Part shown: positions 35,184-46,351 of the stretch, in pieces
Numbering within the stretch: the stretch's first letter is position 1
How the letters are laid out: each line of letters begins with the position of its first letter
The notes under the pieces: model-generated
Seen by the model: only the letters and a program-made list of their open reading frames with translations
The model's database searches: none
What the model was told of the DNA's origin: nothing
From: Carallia brachiata
Lineage: Eukaryota > Streptophyta > Magnoliopsida > Malpighiales > Rhizophoraceae
Assembly (NCBI GenBank): GCA_021464245.1
Contig: JADCRB010000046.1
Span: forward strand, 6,466,760 to 6,530,759
Direction of reading: 5' to 3'
DNA length: 64,000 nucleotides
Program-made: the position numbers and the translations under genes

Positions 35184-37043
35184 CTACATAATGGAACATG
35201 CATTTGGGTTTTCATCACTGAACATTGATGTGAACCTCTCTTCCGGCGCATTCGGGCTAGGAAGTGCTTGAACCACATTCTTAACATAACCTGATGGTGC
35301 CTTCTTGTCATAGGCTTGAGTCACATAAGGGTAAGCCACCAAGTTGTAAGGGACATATGGCCAGAACTCGGCTCTCTTTCCAGTGCTCTTTATCTTGTTT
35401 AGCACTTTGTTTGGCTCCACGTATCCACTTACTGTCACCCGGCTTTGCTTTCTGTTCACATCAACTGATCTCACTCCTACACAAGAAAAATGTATAAAAA
35501 AAAAAAATCAGAATTTCGTAATTAATTGTCATTTGAAGTGATCTGCGAGCTTAATTAAAAAGTCCACACGAGTGGCTCAGTGGTTAATAAGGGTTCAATT
35601 CTTGATGAGTATTATTTTGTGTTTGAATTTTATCAGTTGTTATTAAAGTTCTCTGTAAAAATGACATACAAATTTTATTATAAATCTCTAGTAATAAGGT
35701 AACACTCTCACTCCTGAATTTTTGTATGAACGTAAAAAAGGTAGAGCTTAAGCAAAAGGGTGTTTTGTTTGTGGCATTTATAACTGCAGCAATTGAGCTT
35801 TAATGGCTTCAATTTGTGCTTGCAAAGCTTAGGATAAAAAAGATGTCCTTTTCTGCCAACAGGACCTATATTGATTGACGCTTCGAAAAATCTGGAATGG
35901 GCTTTCCAATCGTGTTTATGCCATCCTGTTCAGAAATCCAGCCAAAGAATTTAGCCTTAAATCACTTAAAGACAGACCATATTTGACGAAAAATAGCAAA
36001 AGGGTATCTGGAAACAACAGCCTCTCTGCTAAAATTTATGGTATCAGATTCTATAAGAAGCTTACATAAAGAGTACTGCAGACACAGGACAGAGTCTAAC
36101 AATACTGACTAAGTTTCCAGTTTCAAATACGAGGAAAAGTTGAGGGAGAAAGGCTTGTAGACAAAAAATTCGTTATCAATCAGGATTGTGAGTTCTTTTT
36201 GTTATGAATTTGAGCTTAAGTTTATTGCTTTCTGTAAAAAAATGTTAGACATGACCAACGAGCTAGCTTTAAGGTGCTAAAGTCACTCTTATGCTCAACG
36301 TCTTGAGATCGAGTCTCATGTCAATTGAAAGAAAAAAGAAAAAAAGAATAAAAAAAAATGCCAGGCACATGTTATATCTTAGCTCCAAATTTTGCATTGA
36401 GTTTTAAGAACTTTGTTGTGTACTTGCCCGGTTTGTTGGCCTAATAAGCTAGACTGCATGTAAAGCTTATAGATCATAAAAAGTTGGTTTAGCATATGTA
36501 ATATGCCCAGCTTTTAATGGGAACCTGTGATTTTGATCAATCATATGTGTTAATGAAAAAGAACTTAAAAAAATAATAGTTGGGAAGAGAGAGCAGGGGG
36601 GGGAGAGAGAGAGAGAGGCTGTTTAAGCTTAAAAGAAATAAAAATCAACAATAACTGAAGTGTTTAAAAATAATAATCTTCGATTGAGAGAACTGGAGTT
36701 CTCTGTTACCCTCTCTCCTAAACTTTTAGTTACTAGCTAAAAAAAAAAACCAAAAAAAAAAGCGTTAGAAAAGAAAAGGTAGAGGAACCTTTCAGGTTGG
36801 ACACAGCGTTTTTAACTTTCCGTTCACAGCCATCGCAGTCCATTTTAACTTTGATCTCAACCGTCTGGAAAGGAAAACAAAAGAAACTAACACCACAAGC
36901 CACACAGAGATCATATCAAATAAAGACAGCGTGTGAATATATATGTATATATATAAAACCTGCATTGGCTTTCTCTTCCTCCTTTTCCTGGCAGTTGTAA
37001 ATAAGTCGGAGAGATAGTCGGAGAAGGAGTCCAGAGCACCCAT
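35184..37043 (-). CDS. HIPP20: Heavy-metal-associated isoprenylated plant protein, HIPP20-like, 3 exons, 150 aa
   Basis: Exons 36960-37043, 36789-36864 and 35184-35476, GT/AG introns, unbroken frame. Residues about 29-95 form one heavy-metal-associated domain with the metal-binding CxxC in MDCDGCERKVK (Cys38, Cys41). A conserved GKRAEFWPYVPYNLVA segment and the FSDENPNACSIM ending follow. CSIM is a C-terminal CaaX box, so the Cys (147) should be farnesylated and the protein held at membranes or shuttled to the nucleus. The family binds copper, zinc or cadmium and acts in metal homeostasis and stress signalling. Exon 1 carries a basic stretch (RKRRKRK). The single HMA domain, length and ending fit the HIPP20-24 group. 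The HIPP20 symbol rests on resemblance and on recalled synteny with At1g71050. Intron 2 is large (1.3 kb) and contains a SINE-like insertion. Confidence 0.92.
35565..35720 (+). repeat. tRNA-derived SINE-like sequence in HIPP intron 2
   Basis: GAGTGGCTCAGTGGTTAAT (35570-35588) is a good match to a pol III A box (TGGCNNAGTGG) and GGGTTCAATTCTTG (35589-35602) resembles a B box (GGTTCRANNCC). The boxes lie closer together than in a tRNA. A T-rich end follows. It lies opposite in orientation to the HIPP gene. Confidence 0.45.
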
Positions 37044-37160
37044 TGAGTTATTTAATTGCTTCCCAAGATACGGAACAGACTTGAACGAGAGAGAGAGAGC
37101 AATGCGTACAAGAACTGCAAGGATGGACTTGAAGTGTATGATAAGGAGTCTGTTGGCCGA

Positions 37161-37170
37161 TATATAATAA
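37161..37170 (-). promoter_or_regulatory. TATA box of the HIPP gene
   Basis: TTATTATATA on the minus strand, about 120 bases upstream of the start codon. A CT-rich stretch (GA-rich on the plus strand, 37087-37100) lies between it and the ATG, as in many plant 5' UTRs. Confidence 0.5.
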
Positions 37171-40100
37171 GGTGAAGAGTTCCACTACACAGACAGACAC
37201 TACACAGACAGACAAGAAGAAAGACAGGTGTTGAGAAGAACAGTGTTTATTCTGTAACCAACTAATTAGAAGAGGAATCGTGTTAATTGATGTTTTCAAA
37301 ATTAAATGTATACAAACATCATGAGAATGACCCACGTCCTCAAATGGTGCTGGTTTCAGTAATATATCATGCCGCACAAATATGAGCCTATCCTTTTTTT
37401 TTTTTTTTTTGGATAAATTTTCTGAAAATTTTTATTTTAATCGAGTTCTAAATTTTTTTTTATTTTGAGCTTTCAAATGAGTTAATTTCTATATGAGTCC
37501 GTTTTTAGACAGGAACTCGTCAAATTGTTATATACATAGTTTGACATAAAAGAATTAGCATAAAAATACTCATGTACGTATTAAAAACAAATAGATACGT
37601 TGACATACGTATTTTGCTAAGTTTTTCATCATTTCTTTTACATATAAGATACAAAATTTTTACATTTTCCCATGCGAATTTGGAAATATTAGAATATTTA
37701 CCTTTTTATATGTAGGAGGAATGAGAAAAGTTAAAGAAATATAAACATAAAAATATTTTTATGGCCTGTTTTATTATTTTTTTATACTGTTTCCTTTAAG
37801 TCAAATTACTTATCTAATGATTTGACTAATTCCCATCAAAGAAAAGGACTTGTGGAATGAAGATTAGAAATTTAGGACTCAAGACACTCAAAAACATATA
37901 GGAATTAATGGTAAAAAAACGCTCCAAAAATTTAGCACTTTTGGGATGCTTGACCATGTTTTTTTTTTTTATTAAAAGTTACCGTACTATCAGTTACAAA
38001 ATGAGATTTGTTGTTACCATTTCCATACATTAAATATCATACCCTTTTTTTTTAGTCTTATAATCCAAGAACTCGAAGATATAAGTTTTTGTACGTAACC
38101 ATTAGAGTATCTCTAAGGTACTAACCACTTATGCTTTTCTTAGCTGTAAACCTTAATACAGTTTAAAACATTTAATAAGGTGATTCCCCTATTATTAACT
38201 ACTCCGTCCGTTTGAAAATATTATGTGTCGTGTCAAGACCATATCGATCAATTTTAGGGGGTGATCGAGCTTTAGAATGAAAATGAAATTTTTGTTTAAA
38301 TGACTGATTAACAGAGGACTACTCAAATGAACCATTAATGATTAATCGGCAGGTAGGCTTCAAATGAAGGTGCTAAGTGTTTGGCTTCAAAACTTAGTTT
38401 GCTAAATTTTTAGTCTTCCTTGTGAAATAGGCTAACACTTATCACAAGTAAAGTAAATTAGGCTAACCTAAATTATTGATTTAAGTACTCTTCAACTTAT
38501 AACAAAATTCATGTTTTTAATTCACGGTTAAGAAAAATTAGTGTTCCATATAGGAAAAAAATTCACTCAACGAGGCAAATTCTTGAGTTTCATGAAAATG
38601 AAAAAGAAAAAAAAACTAAATCAGAAGTTGCATAGCGCAAAAATTTAAGATTTGCACTAACTAAATCAATTGGAAACCCTAGTTAATAAGATGGGGCCTG
38701 GAGACAGCATATTAGGCAATTGATGTACCCATGTTCCAAGAATGCAGCCATCACAAACAATCCCAGCATATTAGTAATTGATGTACCCATGCTCCAAGAA
38801 TGCAGCCATCACTACCAATCCCACGTCAAGTCTTCTCAATAGGGCCTCCAATAGTGAGAAAATTGCTACATACTTGATGATGTTATGGCCTACATACTTC
38901 ATCTTTGTATGACATTTTTTTTTTTGTCAATTAAGAAATTAACTAGATTGTAAGCTATACAATTAAATTAATTCTATTCTCATAAACTCTATATCCTCTT
39001 TTTAAGATTATAATGCGAGACATCCAATATAAAATTCAAATTATTAATTATTAGAATGTCTTGATAGAATTTTTATGACATTTTCCGATTATGCATTTCG
39101 ATAAACAGTCAAAATGCATTAATATACTCGCCTCCAATTTCACCGTCATCTTCCCGAGAATCCTCAAAGGTGGTTCTCATACATTTTGTCCTCTTTTTTT
39201 GGTTAAATGATTTCCCCCATAATTTGAATTCAAGATCTTTATTTTAGTATCAATTGAATTATAACTCATTAATCATTTTGTCCTTAGAAAGTTTATTTTT
39301 CAAAGCTTGCACCGGACGAGAGAAATATATGTGGAAGGAAACAGGTTACAAGAAATAGGAAGTTTATTTTGGGTGTCCACAGTTAAGACTTAAGACTTCC
39401 ATATTGAAAGTCTTGAATTTTAAATCTAGAAGGAGAACATGATATTTATGAAAGTGAAAAAAAATTAGTTTTATTGTATAACTCATAATACAATATTACC
39501 TCCTACCAAGTTATAAAATAAAATACATAAATAATAAAAAAGAAACTTGTGACCAGAGAAACCAACCGACCCTCCTTGACCCATGGATGTGAGCTAGCCA
39601 AAATCAATTATTGATGCGTATGTATATTATTGGCTGTTCATCTAGCATTTTCATGAAAATGACTGGCTTCTAAGCCTCAAGCCTCATAAGCATCGCGACC
39701 CAAAACACCATCCCAGACACATCTGTTCATGGCCTAGTCAATAGGGTGCCACAAGCCATAAATCACTTTCTTCGGTCCTTAGATTAGATGATGAGACTTT
39801 TTAAAGAGTATACTTTAATTCGAACCTTAGATTTTACTTCAATCTATACTTGGCTCTATTGCATTTCACTTTACAACTAAATGATACTCTATAGTAAAGT
39901 TGATGGTGTGCTATAACCTGTGGCGGGCTAATGCTGAAAAAAAAAATAATTTAGTATAATTTTCTTAAATTTATATGATTGTCCTCGTTAAAATTTACGT
40001 TTGGTCCCTACTAAAATTTGTATTTTTTTATTTATATTCTCACTTCTTATTCTTTGTTATTTGACATCTCTACTCCCTCATCTTTTGCCCCCATTCAAAA

Positions 40101-41410
40101 AAATTTCTGACTCCACCACTGGCTATTACCCTATGTCGGTATGCCACATTATTTCACTAAATAACTAAATAATACTCTATAGTCGTGTCTTTTTTATAGA
40201 TCCTTGCTCTACTCTCCTCATAATCGAAACCACCGCTTCGACCTGAAAATAATAAAGGACCAAACTGGGGTCACTCAAACAGGAAGGGCACCAAACATAT
40301 CGAATTTGTCACGTAATACATGGCTTGTTTTAATATCTGTTATTAGTAATTATGTACATTGAAACTCAATTCAGTAGCTGGGAACATCAATCCTGTCCAA
40401 AATTAGAGGTCTCAAATTTGAAAGGAAGAAGTTGATATGGTTTGGAGTTTGGACGCATGGACAAAAATAGGGAAGGAAAATCATTTGAGGGCTCTCGAAC
40501 CACTCTCTCCCTCTCTCGCTAGACTCAGGCCAATTAAAAGCCCATATATGCAAGAATTCTAGGCCTAAGGTCCAAACTTCAAGTCAAATTCACACATGCA
40601 AAGCAACGGTGATGAGTGTCAAGTGTGACCCCAAGACAAGCCCGGATTAACATTTTGGGGTATCCCCGTCACTTGACATCTCTTTTCCCTTGGGCACCCG
40701 TCATTTTATAAGAAATTTGAAAACGGCCTGGTTAAGCATTTATTTTAATAATTAAGGGTGTCTCTTAATCATGAGATGAGAGATTTAATTCTTATTAATC
40801 TTATTCCTACTTCTCCATGCTCGTTAAGTTTTATTGTAAACCAAAAAAAAAAAGAAATTTGAAAACCATTTTTAACACAATTAAATGAAATGTTTTATCA
40901 AGAACCGAAGTTATTAAATCCGGTTTGGCATCAATCCAGACAGAAATTTTAGTTAATGAGTCACTAATTTAATTAATGGATTAATAGTTAGTTTGATTGA
41001 GTCAATGACTACAATAATGTTTGATTTATTTTTCTTTGTACAAAATAACAAAATTATTTTCTTGTAATTTTTTTTAGATAATTTTTTTTCTTTTTGGATA
41101 TTAAAACACACTAAAATCTTTTTTTTATAATTTAAAAGAGAAACTCAGTCTCATTCAACCAAACTAAATTTTTTCTAATTTGGCTTTACTACGTTCACCA
41201 AATCATTAACCTAATCAACCAGGCCAAACCGAGTTTTATATCTATGTTAAGGACCTCATGATTGTGTATTCAATGTTTTAATCTTTTATACTTTTTCGGT
41301 AATCCAAAAAAAAAAAAAAAAACAAAAACAAAAAACAAATTGTTGAAAGATCTTTGGTGGTATTTTAGTCATTTCATCATGAGTACATAGTAACCGACTT
41401 TGATAGATCC
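37171..41410. other. AT-rich intergenic DNA between HIPP and the fasciclin-like gene
   Basis: No gene supported in 4.2 kb. It contains a short duplication at 38705-38821 and, near 38200, CTACTCCGTCCGTTTGAAAA, which resembles one terminus of a Stowaway MITE, but the other terminus was not found. Confidence 0.45.
38705..38821. repeat. Tandem duplication of about 58 bp
   Basis: Two adjacent copies (38705-38763 and 38764-38821), each starting CAGCATATTAG, containing AATTGATGTACCCATG and ending in CAATCC, with only a few differences. Confidence 0.9.
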
Positions 41411-41413
41411 ATT

Positions 41414-41462
41414 CCAACCATCCACGTGTCCCGATCGATCGATCCCAACCATCCACGTGTCC
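41414..41462 (+). promoter_or_regulatory. Paired G-box/ABRE direct repeat upstream of the fasciclin-like gene
   Basis: The 18-mer CCAACCATCCACGTGTCC occurs twice, at 41414-41431 and 41445-41462, a spacing of 31 bp or about three helical turns. Each copy holds a CACGTG G-box within ACGTGTC, the core of abscisic-acid response elements bound by bZIP factors. The pair lies 100-150 bases before the ATG. Regulation by ABA or light is an inference. Confidence 0.6.
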
Positions 41463-41563
41463 ATTCTTTCCCGCCAAAACGCGCAGAGCTTAACAGCAAA
41501 CATCACCAAAGTAGACATACAGTGAAAGCAGAGAGCAAACCAAATTTCCAAGAACCACCATTA

Positions 41564-42675
41564 ATGGCGACCCAGAAGATGAAGAAGAAGAAGCTTCTCA
41601 TCGTCTCTCCAATCCTCCTCCTCCTCATCCTCACATTCTCTCTCCTCGCCGTCTCCTCCTCCGCTCTCCCCACCAAGAACCTCCAAGACGCCGCCGCAAA
41701 ACTCTTCAGCGCCGGCTACGTTTCCCTGTCTCTCACTCTTGAATTCGGCTCCGAATCTGTAATCCCACCGCTCAATTCGCTCACCATCTTAACTCCTCCG
41801 GACGCCACTTTCTCGGCTTCCGGCCAACCCTCGCTGTCTCTCCTCCATTTCCACTTCTCCCCTCTCCATCTCTCCCCGCATTCCCTCAGCGCACTCCCTC
41901 CCGGCACCAAGATCCCTACTCTCTTTGCCAAGCACTCGCTGACCGTCACTTCTTCGCCATCCGATTCCGGCAGAATCTCTCTAAACGGCGTCAAGGTTAA
42001 TGGGTCGGCGATATATGATGATGGGTCGTTGGCAATTTTTGGAATTGACGAGTTCTTGGACCCGAATTTCGACGCTGCTGGTCCCAGGACGCCGAGTCCC
42101 AATCCTGGATGTTCTGCTCGAGCCGCTGCGGCCGACGACGGTGTTTTCCATTCGTTTGAGGTTGCTAGTGAGGTTTTAAGAGAAAAAGGGTACTCTGTTA
42201 TGGCTTCGTTTCTTGATTTGCAGTTGGCTGAGTTTAAGAACGAGACTATGTTAACAGTCTTTGCTCCTCCTGACGAAGCAATGGTGGGTTCCATTGGGAA
42301 TTTGACGGAGTTCCGGTCGATATTTCTCAGGCACATCGTGCCTTGCCTGATTTCTTGGAGTGACGCTGTTGATCTTGATAATGGGTTCTCTTGCCCACTT
42401 ACTTGCCTGGTTTCATGTTATCTGTCACGAAATCGGGACAAAAATTGGAGCTCAACAATGTTCAGGTTGTTCCTGGTGAGATGTTTAGCAATAGCTGGCT
42501 TGTTATTCACGGGCTTAAGGGCAGTTTTCTGGCACCAGACGAGAAACCCTCTCAGCCACTGCCAGATGTTCCATCTGGGGTTGGAAGAAACAGTCAGAAG
42601 ATCGCGGCCATGGATTCGAAGGTCATGAAGATTTTGATAGCCTTTTCTTTCATGTTTCTCTCTATGTTTCACTGA
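41564..42675 (+). CDS. Fasciclin-like (FLA19-21-like) cell-surface protein with one frameshift
   Basis: Starts MATQKMKKKKLL, followed by a long hydrophobic signal peptide (about residues 11-33). Two fasciclin (FAS1) regions follow: one around LTILTPPDATF and GSAIYDDGSLAIFGIDEF, the second around FHSFEVASEVL, LTVFAPPDEAM and FLRHIVPCL. The end of the second (LPTYLPGFMLSV, VQVVPGEMFSNSWLVIHGL) lies in another frame from 42391 to the stop at 42673-42675. The break is at about 42389-42393, where TCTTGCCC seems to lack one T. Left as it is, the frame runs on in unrelated sequence to 42628. The product would be an extracellular, N-glycosylated adhesion-type protein. A hydrophobic C-terminus could be a GPI signal. 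Few Pro/Ala-rich arabinogalactan stretches are seen, as in the FLA19-21 group. No intron. An upstream in-frame ATG at 41426 lies within the G-box region and is not the likely start. Confidence 0.85.
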
Positions 42676-43640
42676 GACTCAGTGTTGGTTGGTTCTGTAA
42701 ATGGTTGCCTATTTCTCATTGACTGATGTAAATTCAAGGAAACAATCATCTGACATGGTAGAATAATTGACTGATAAATCATTTACTGCTGTACTCAGTA
42801 CTTTTGAATGAGAATCTGGTTCATTTTGTTTCCAATTGAAGAACAAGTTATAGATCCAACTGTATGAATCAATGTGGTATGGAATACTAGTTTGAGTATG
42901 TTTTCCAATTGATGTCACTGGATTCAATGCCGCATTGTTTCTTTTCCTTGTAAATCTGTAGTTTATTTCATCTTCTGGGGAGTTGATGAATGCTATCGAA
43001 GTGATATGGTGTGGAAATCTCACCGGTATTTCTTCTTTACTTAGACTGGCTTGTAGCACAGACAGCTCCCAACTTCCCTCCTCTGGCAAAGAAAACTAGG
43101 GTAAATATAGAGTAAAAGTTTTACACTAAACAATCATCTGCTAAACAGCAGCTTATTACATCCAGTTTGGGGATTGATAATGAAGTTTACGCATATTCAA
43201 GAGGAGTATGGACCAGATTGCTTGGCACATGATGCTTGCCATATGTAAAAGACTCTTGGGATTGTCAATTTCAACCACACTGTTGTGAGTAGCTAGATCA
43301 AGACCTGTGACATTTAAATTGTCATTTACTACACTTCCACAAAGCACCTTCCAGCTATGACTGCAAATCATTTTCAATCTTAGTTACCTGCATAGAGTCT
43401 CTTCAATTGTCCATAGTTTGATATTATGCCAATATTAATACATTCCGTTAGGAATGCACAACTTAGTAACTTTTTTAGATCATAGGAGAAGAAGATGAAG
43501 GGATTTCATAAATTAACCAACAGTCATACACGCATTGAAACCATATCAGAAACTTCCAATCGTCTCCACATCAGTGGCCCAACCCAGGGACTAGGAACTA
43601 TTACAGGGTCCATCCATGCAGACAAGCTTTGGGTTCATTG
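42676..43640. other. 3' flank of the fasciclin-like gene
   Basis: No gene recognised. Open frames of 70-126 codons on the minus strand (for example 42709-43089) show no family resemblance. Confidence 0.5.
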
Positions 43641-43649
43641 CATTCACTA

Positions 43650-45010
43650 TTGAATGTGTCAGTGCAAGGTAAATGGCCTCTTGATAAACGGCATGAGCTC
43701 GTTTGCAAATCAGCAGTTCTGACCACGACAGCCTTAATTCTGCCTCTCATGCTCTTGAGATGTGTCATTATGCTGCATCCTTTGGTATCTCTTGTTGGCC
43801 TCAACAAATGAAAGGGACTTCCTTCTGCTTCTCCATCTTCCGCGCTGAAAAGAATACTGCATCGTCTTGCCATTGTCAAGAAGAGCTTGTTCGAAATTGC
43901 TAGATATCGTGCCTGGAGGCTAAAAACCGAAATCCAGTGTTTCCTGAAGTATTTGCAAGCTTCATCAAGGTTATTACCCTCAATGAACAATCCGTTGATC
44001 AATGTACAGAACGTATGCATCCTAAGCGAGATTCCCTTGGCCTTCATCTGATCCTGAATTCCTAATGTCAAATCCACTTTGTCCTCATTGCAAAACATCT
44101 TGCTTGCTATCTCGTACGTACTCACTGTTGGCTCACATCCCTTTCCATAGCTCGTTTTCTCAAAAACTGGATAAGCCTCTTCTGTTCTGCCAGCCTTTGT
44201 TTAAATGATCAAGACTTACATCATAAGTTCTCAACGTAGGACAAGTATGTCATATTCTCACCTCATCGGCTATCATATATATGCATCAGCCATTCTCATT
44301 GATGAACGGTGAGCCCCAAGAATGGCATTGTGTGTGTGTGTGCCGCTGGGACAAACCCGGTAGCCCTCAATGCTCAAACAATTTTACTGGTTCATTTAGC
44401 CTCTTCTCAGATCCCAACCCAGTAATCATAGTGCAAAAATTATGAGCATATTCAGCTTGCAACTCTTGCTGTGGAACAACTTGATTGCTTCATTTCAGTT
44501 CCTAGCCTTGAGAACACGCATTGACAAGGATACTATAGGTCTTAAAATCCGGCTCAAAGCCTTCACCTTTCATTACACCAAAAACCCACTTTCAATCTCA
44601 CCATCTCTTTCTCTTCTCCTCACCATTCTATCAACGTCATGTACCACTTAATATCGGGCACAAGTCTTCTGTTCCTCATTTTATCAAACACCCTATTGTG
44701 CTTTCCGAATTGCCTCTTCACCGCTTCTTTAGCTTTCTTCTCTCTTACATACATTCTTGAAATTTACATATCGGTCTCTCTATCAATACCCTTTTTGCTT
44801 CATGTTACCAAATTCCAAATTATATTTAAAAACTGCCTGATTTTTTTCCAGACAATCAATCAATCAAGGCATCATAGCTCTCAATGCTACGTTTGAAACC
44901 CCCAATTTGCTTATATGGCCATCAAAAAGAGAGAAAGTCTGCAAGAAAACCTGAATTCCTTTGCCTCTTTAATGCATCAGAAAACCTGAATTGCTTAATC
45001 AGAGCCTTGT
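43650..45010 (-). pseudogene. Decayed pentatricopeptide-repeat (PPR) gene
   Basis: P-class PPR wording appears in order on the minus strand but in shifting frames. SIESYDALI lies near 44875. IWNLVT and MKQKGY lie near 44795-44830, KKAKEAVK near 44735, and FDKMRNRRLVPDIK near 44650-44690. GEGFEPDFKTYSILVNA follows near 44530-44575, then GLGSEKRLNE near 44400, AGRTEEAYPVFEK near 44160-44195, and CEPTVSTYEIASKMFC leading to HTFCTLINGL from 44140 to 43990. The tail has NFEQALLDNGK near 43880-43905. At least five frameshifts, several stops and an internal gap (part of the repeats after KKAKEAVK is missing) show it is dead. The longest open piece is 43601-44125. The repeats resemble mitochondrial RNA-binding PPR proteins. 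From memory the closest is At1g71060, which also fits by position. The parent probably lacked introns, as most PPR genes do. Confidence 0.75.
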
Positions 45011-46351
45011 CTCATTTAAGTTTCCATTGTGGGGTTTCATTTCAGAGTTAAATTTTGAGGTTTTTTTTTTTTTTTTTAATGTCTTCAGTAAACAAGCTGC
45101 TGATAAACCCTAAAGTTAATAAATTTCAGTTATTATTTAATCTTAAAAAGCCTCAGGGAAAATGGAGTTTATTTTTATCTTTTTTTTTTTCATAATATCA
45201 GAAGGTGATGTTGGTGGTGTAGAATTTTGATGTTCAGTGTAAAAGTAGAGCATTGGATCTCTGATGAAAAAACAGACACGCAACTTTTTTGGTTTGAGAC
45301 CGTTTAATGTCCAGTTTAATGGGCTGTCTAATTTCAACCGACTTGGGTAGGACTTCAAATGGTGACAAAAGTCTTCCAATAAATATTTAACACAACTACA
45401 TTCTTAAAAACTCGAATTCGACACCTGTGATTAAACGATAATATATCTCTGTCATCTGCACCAGTATTTACTTTACTGGTACAAACATGCAACTTTTGAT
45501 TGAATAACAGTAATACAGCCATATTTACTTAAGGATTTTCCCTTTTTTTTTTTTTTTTTTTCCATTCTCAACCCCAAAAAATGGGTTTTTCTTTCTTTTT
45601 CTCCTTTTTGGTACATTGGAATCACAAGCATTGGCAAGAAATGTTTTTTAGGACCACCCGTTTTACTGGAAACTTTTGTCTCTCAAACTTGAGACCCTCT
45701 TTTGTTTTGTTTATATTTTCCAACCATTATAAAAATCCAGGCACAACTGCACAAGGCACTTGAAATACTTTCAATTTACCAACAATAACAAAAGCTTAAT
45801 TTTAAATTTAATTAAAGATCGACTATGAATTTTTTCTCGTAGTTCCATTTAAAAACAAACTAGATCAGAATCCCTTACTAGAGGTACTCTTTATATGTCG
45901 TGGCCATCAGCCAGTGTAGTTTGTGTTTGTGAGACCAGAAACTAGAGAGAATAATACAACAAAAATATGAATTTAATCAATAAGACTTTTGTTACAACAA
46001 GGGAAGATTGCCAAACAACAAGAGAGGATGAGGGGCTGGGCATACAATGGCATGCCAATGGAAGAACAAGATCCTCTCATTGATCGAATGACTGGTAGCT
46101 TCAGAATGAATATCAACTTATATGGGGGAAACAGACGTGGAAACTTCCTGGAGTGAATTCGTCGGGCTGTTTCAACTCTGCCACTCCCAAAGAAAATTTA
46201 TCCTACCTTTCCTACGAAGAAGCTCTCAAAATGGTAGAAAGACCAAAGCATCTAGCTCGCCTCTCATCGTCGTCCTTCAACCTGATAGACAAAATTCAGA
46301 TGCAATAATGATTGCACCAAGTGTTGTGCCATGACCTTCACAAATGCATCT
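45011..46351. other. Intergenic DNA and 3' flank of the GT14 gene
   Basis: No gene recognised. T runs at 45060-45078 and 45543-45560. The part next to 46351 is the probable 3' UTR of the glycosyltransferase gene. Confidence 0.5.

Noticed and set aside
38198..38225. Stowaway-like terminus CTACTCCGTCCGTTTGAAAA
   Set aside because: Only one end visible; without the opposite end or a TA duplication it cannot be called an element.
41716..42336. A 206-codon open frame antisense to the fasciclin-like gene
   Set aside because: It lies wholly over a conserved coding region and has no family resemblance. Long antisense frames are common over GC-rich exons.
42709..43377. Minus-strand frames of 126 and 73 codons between the fasciclin-like gene and the PPR relic
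   Set aside because: They do not read as PPR or any family I know and lie in the probable 3' flank.
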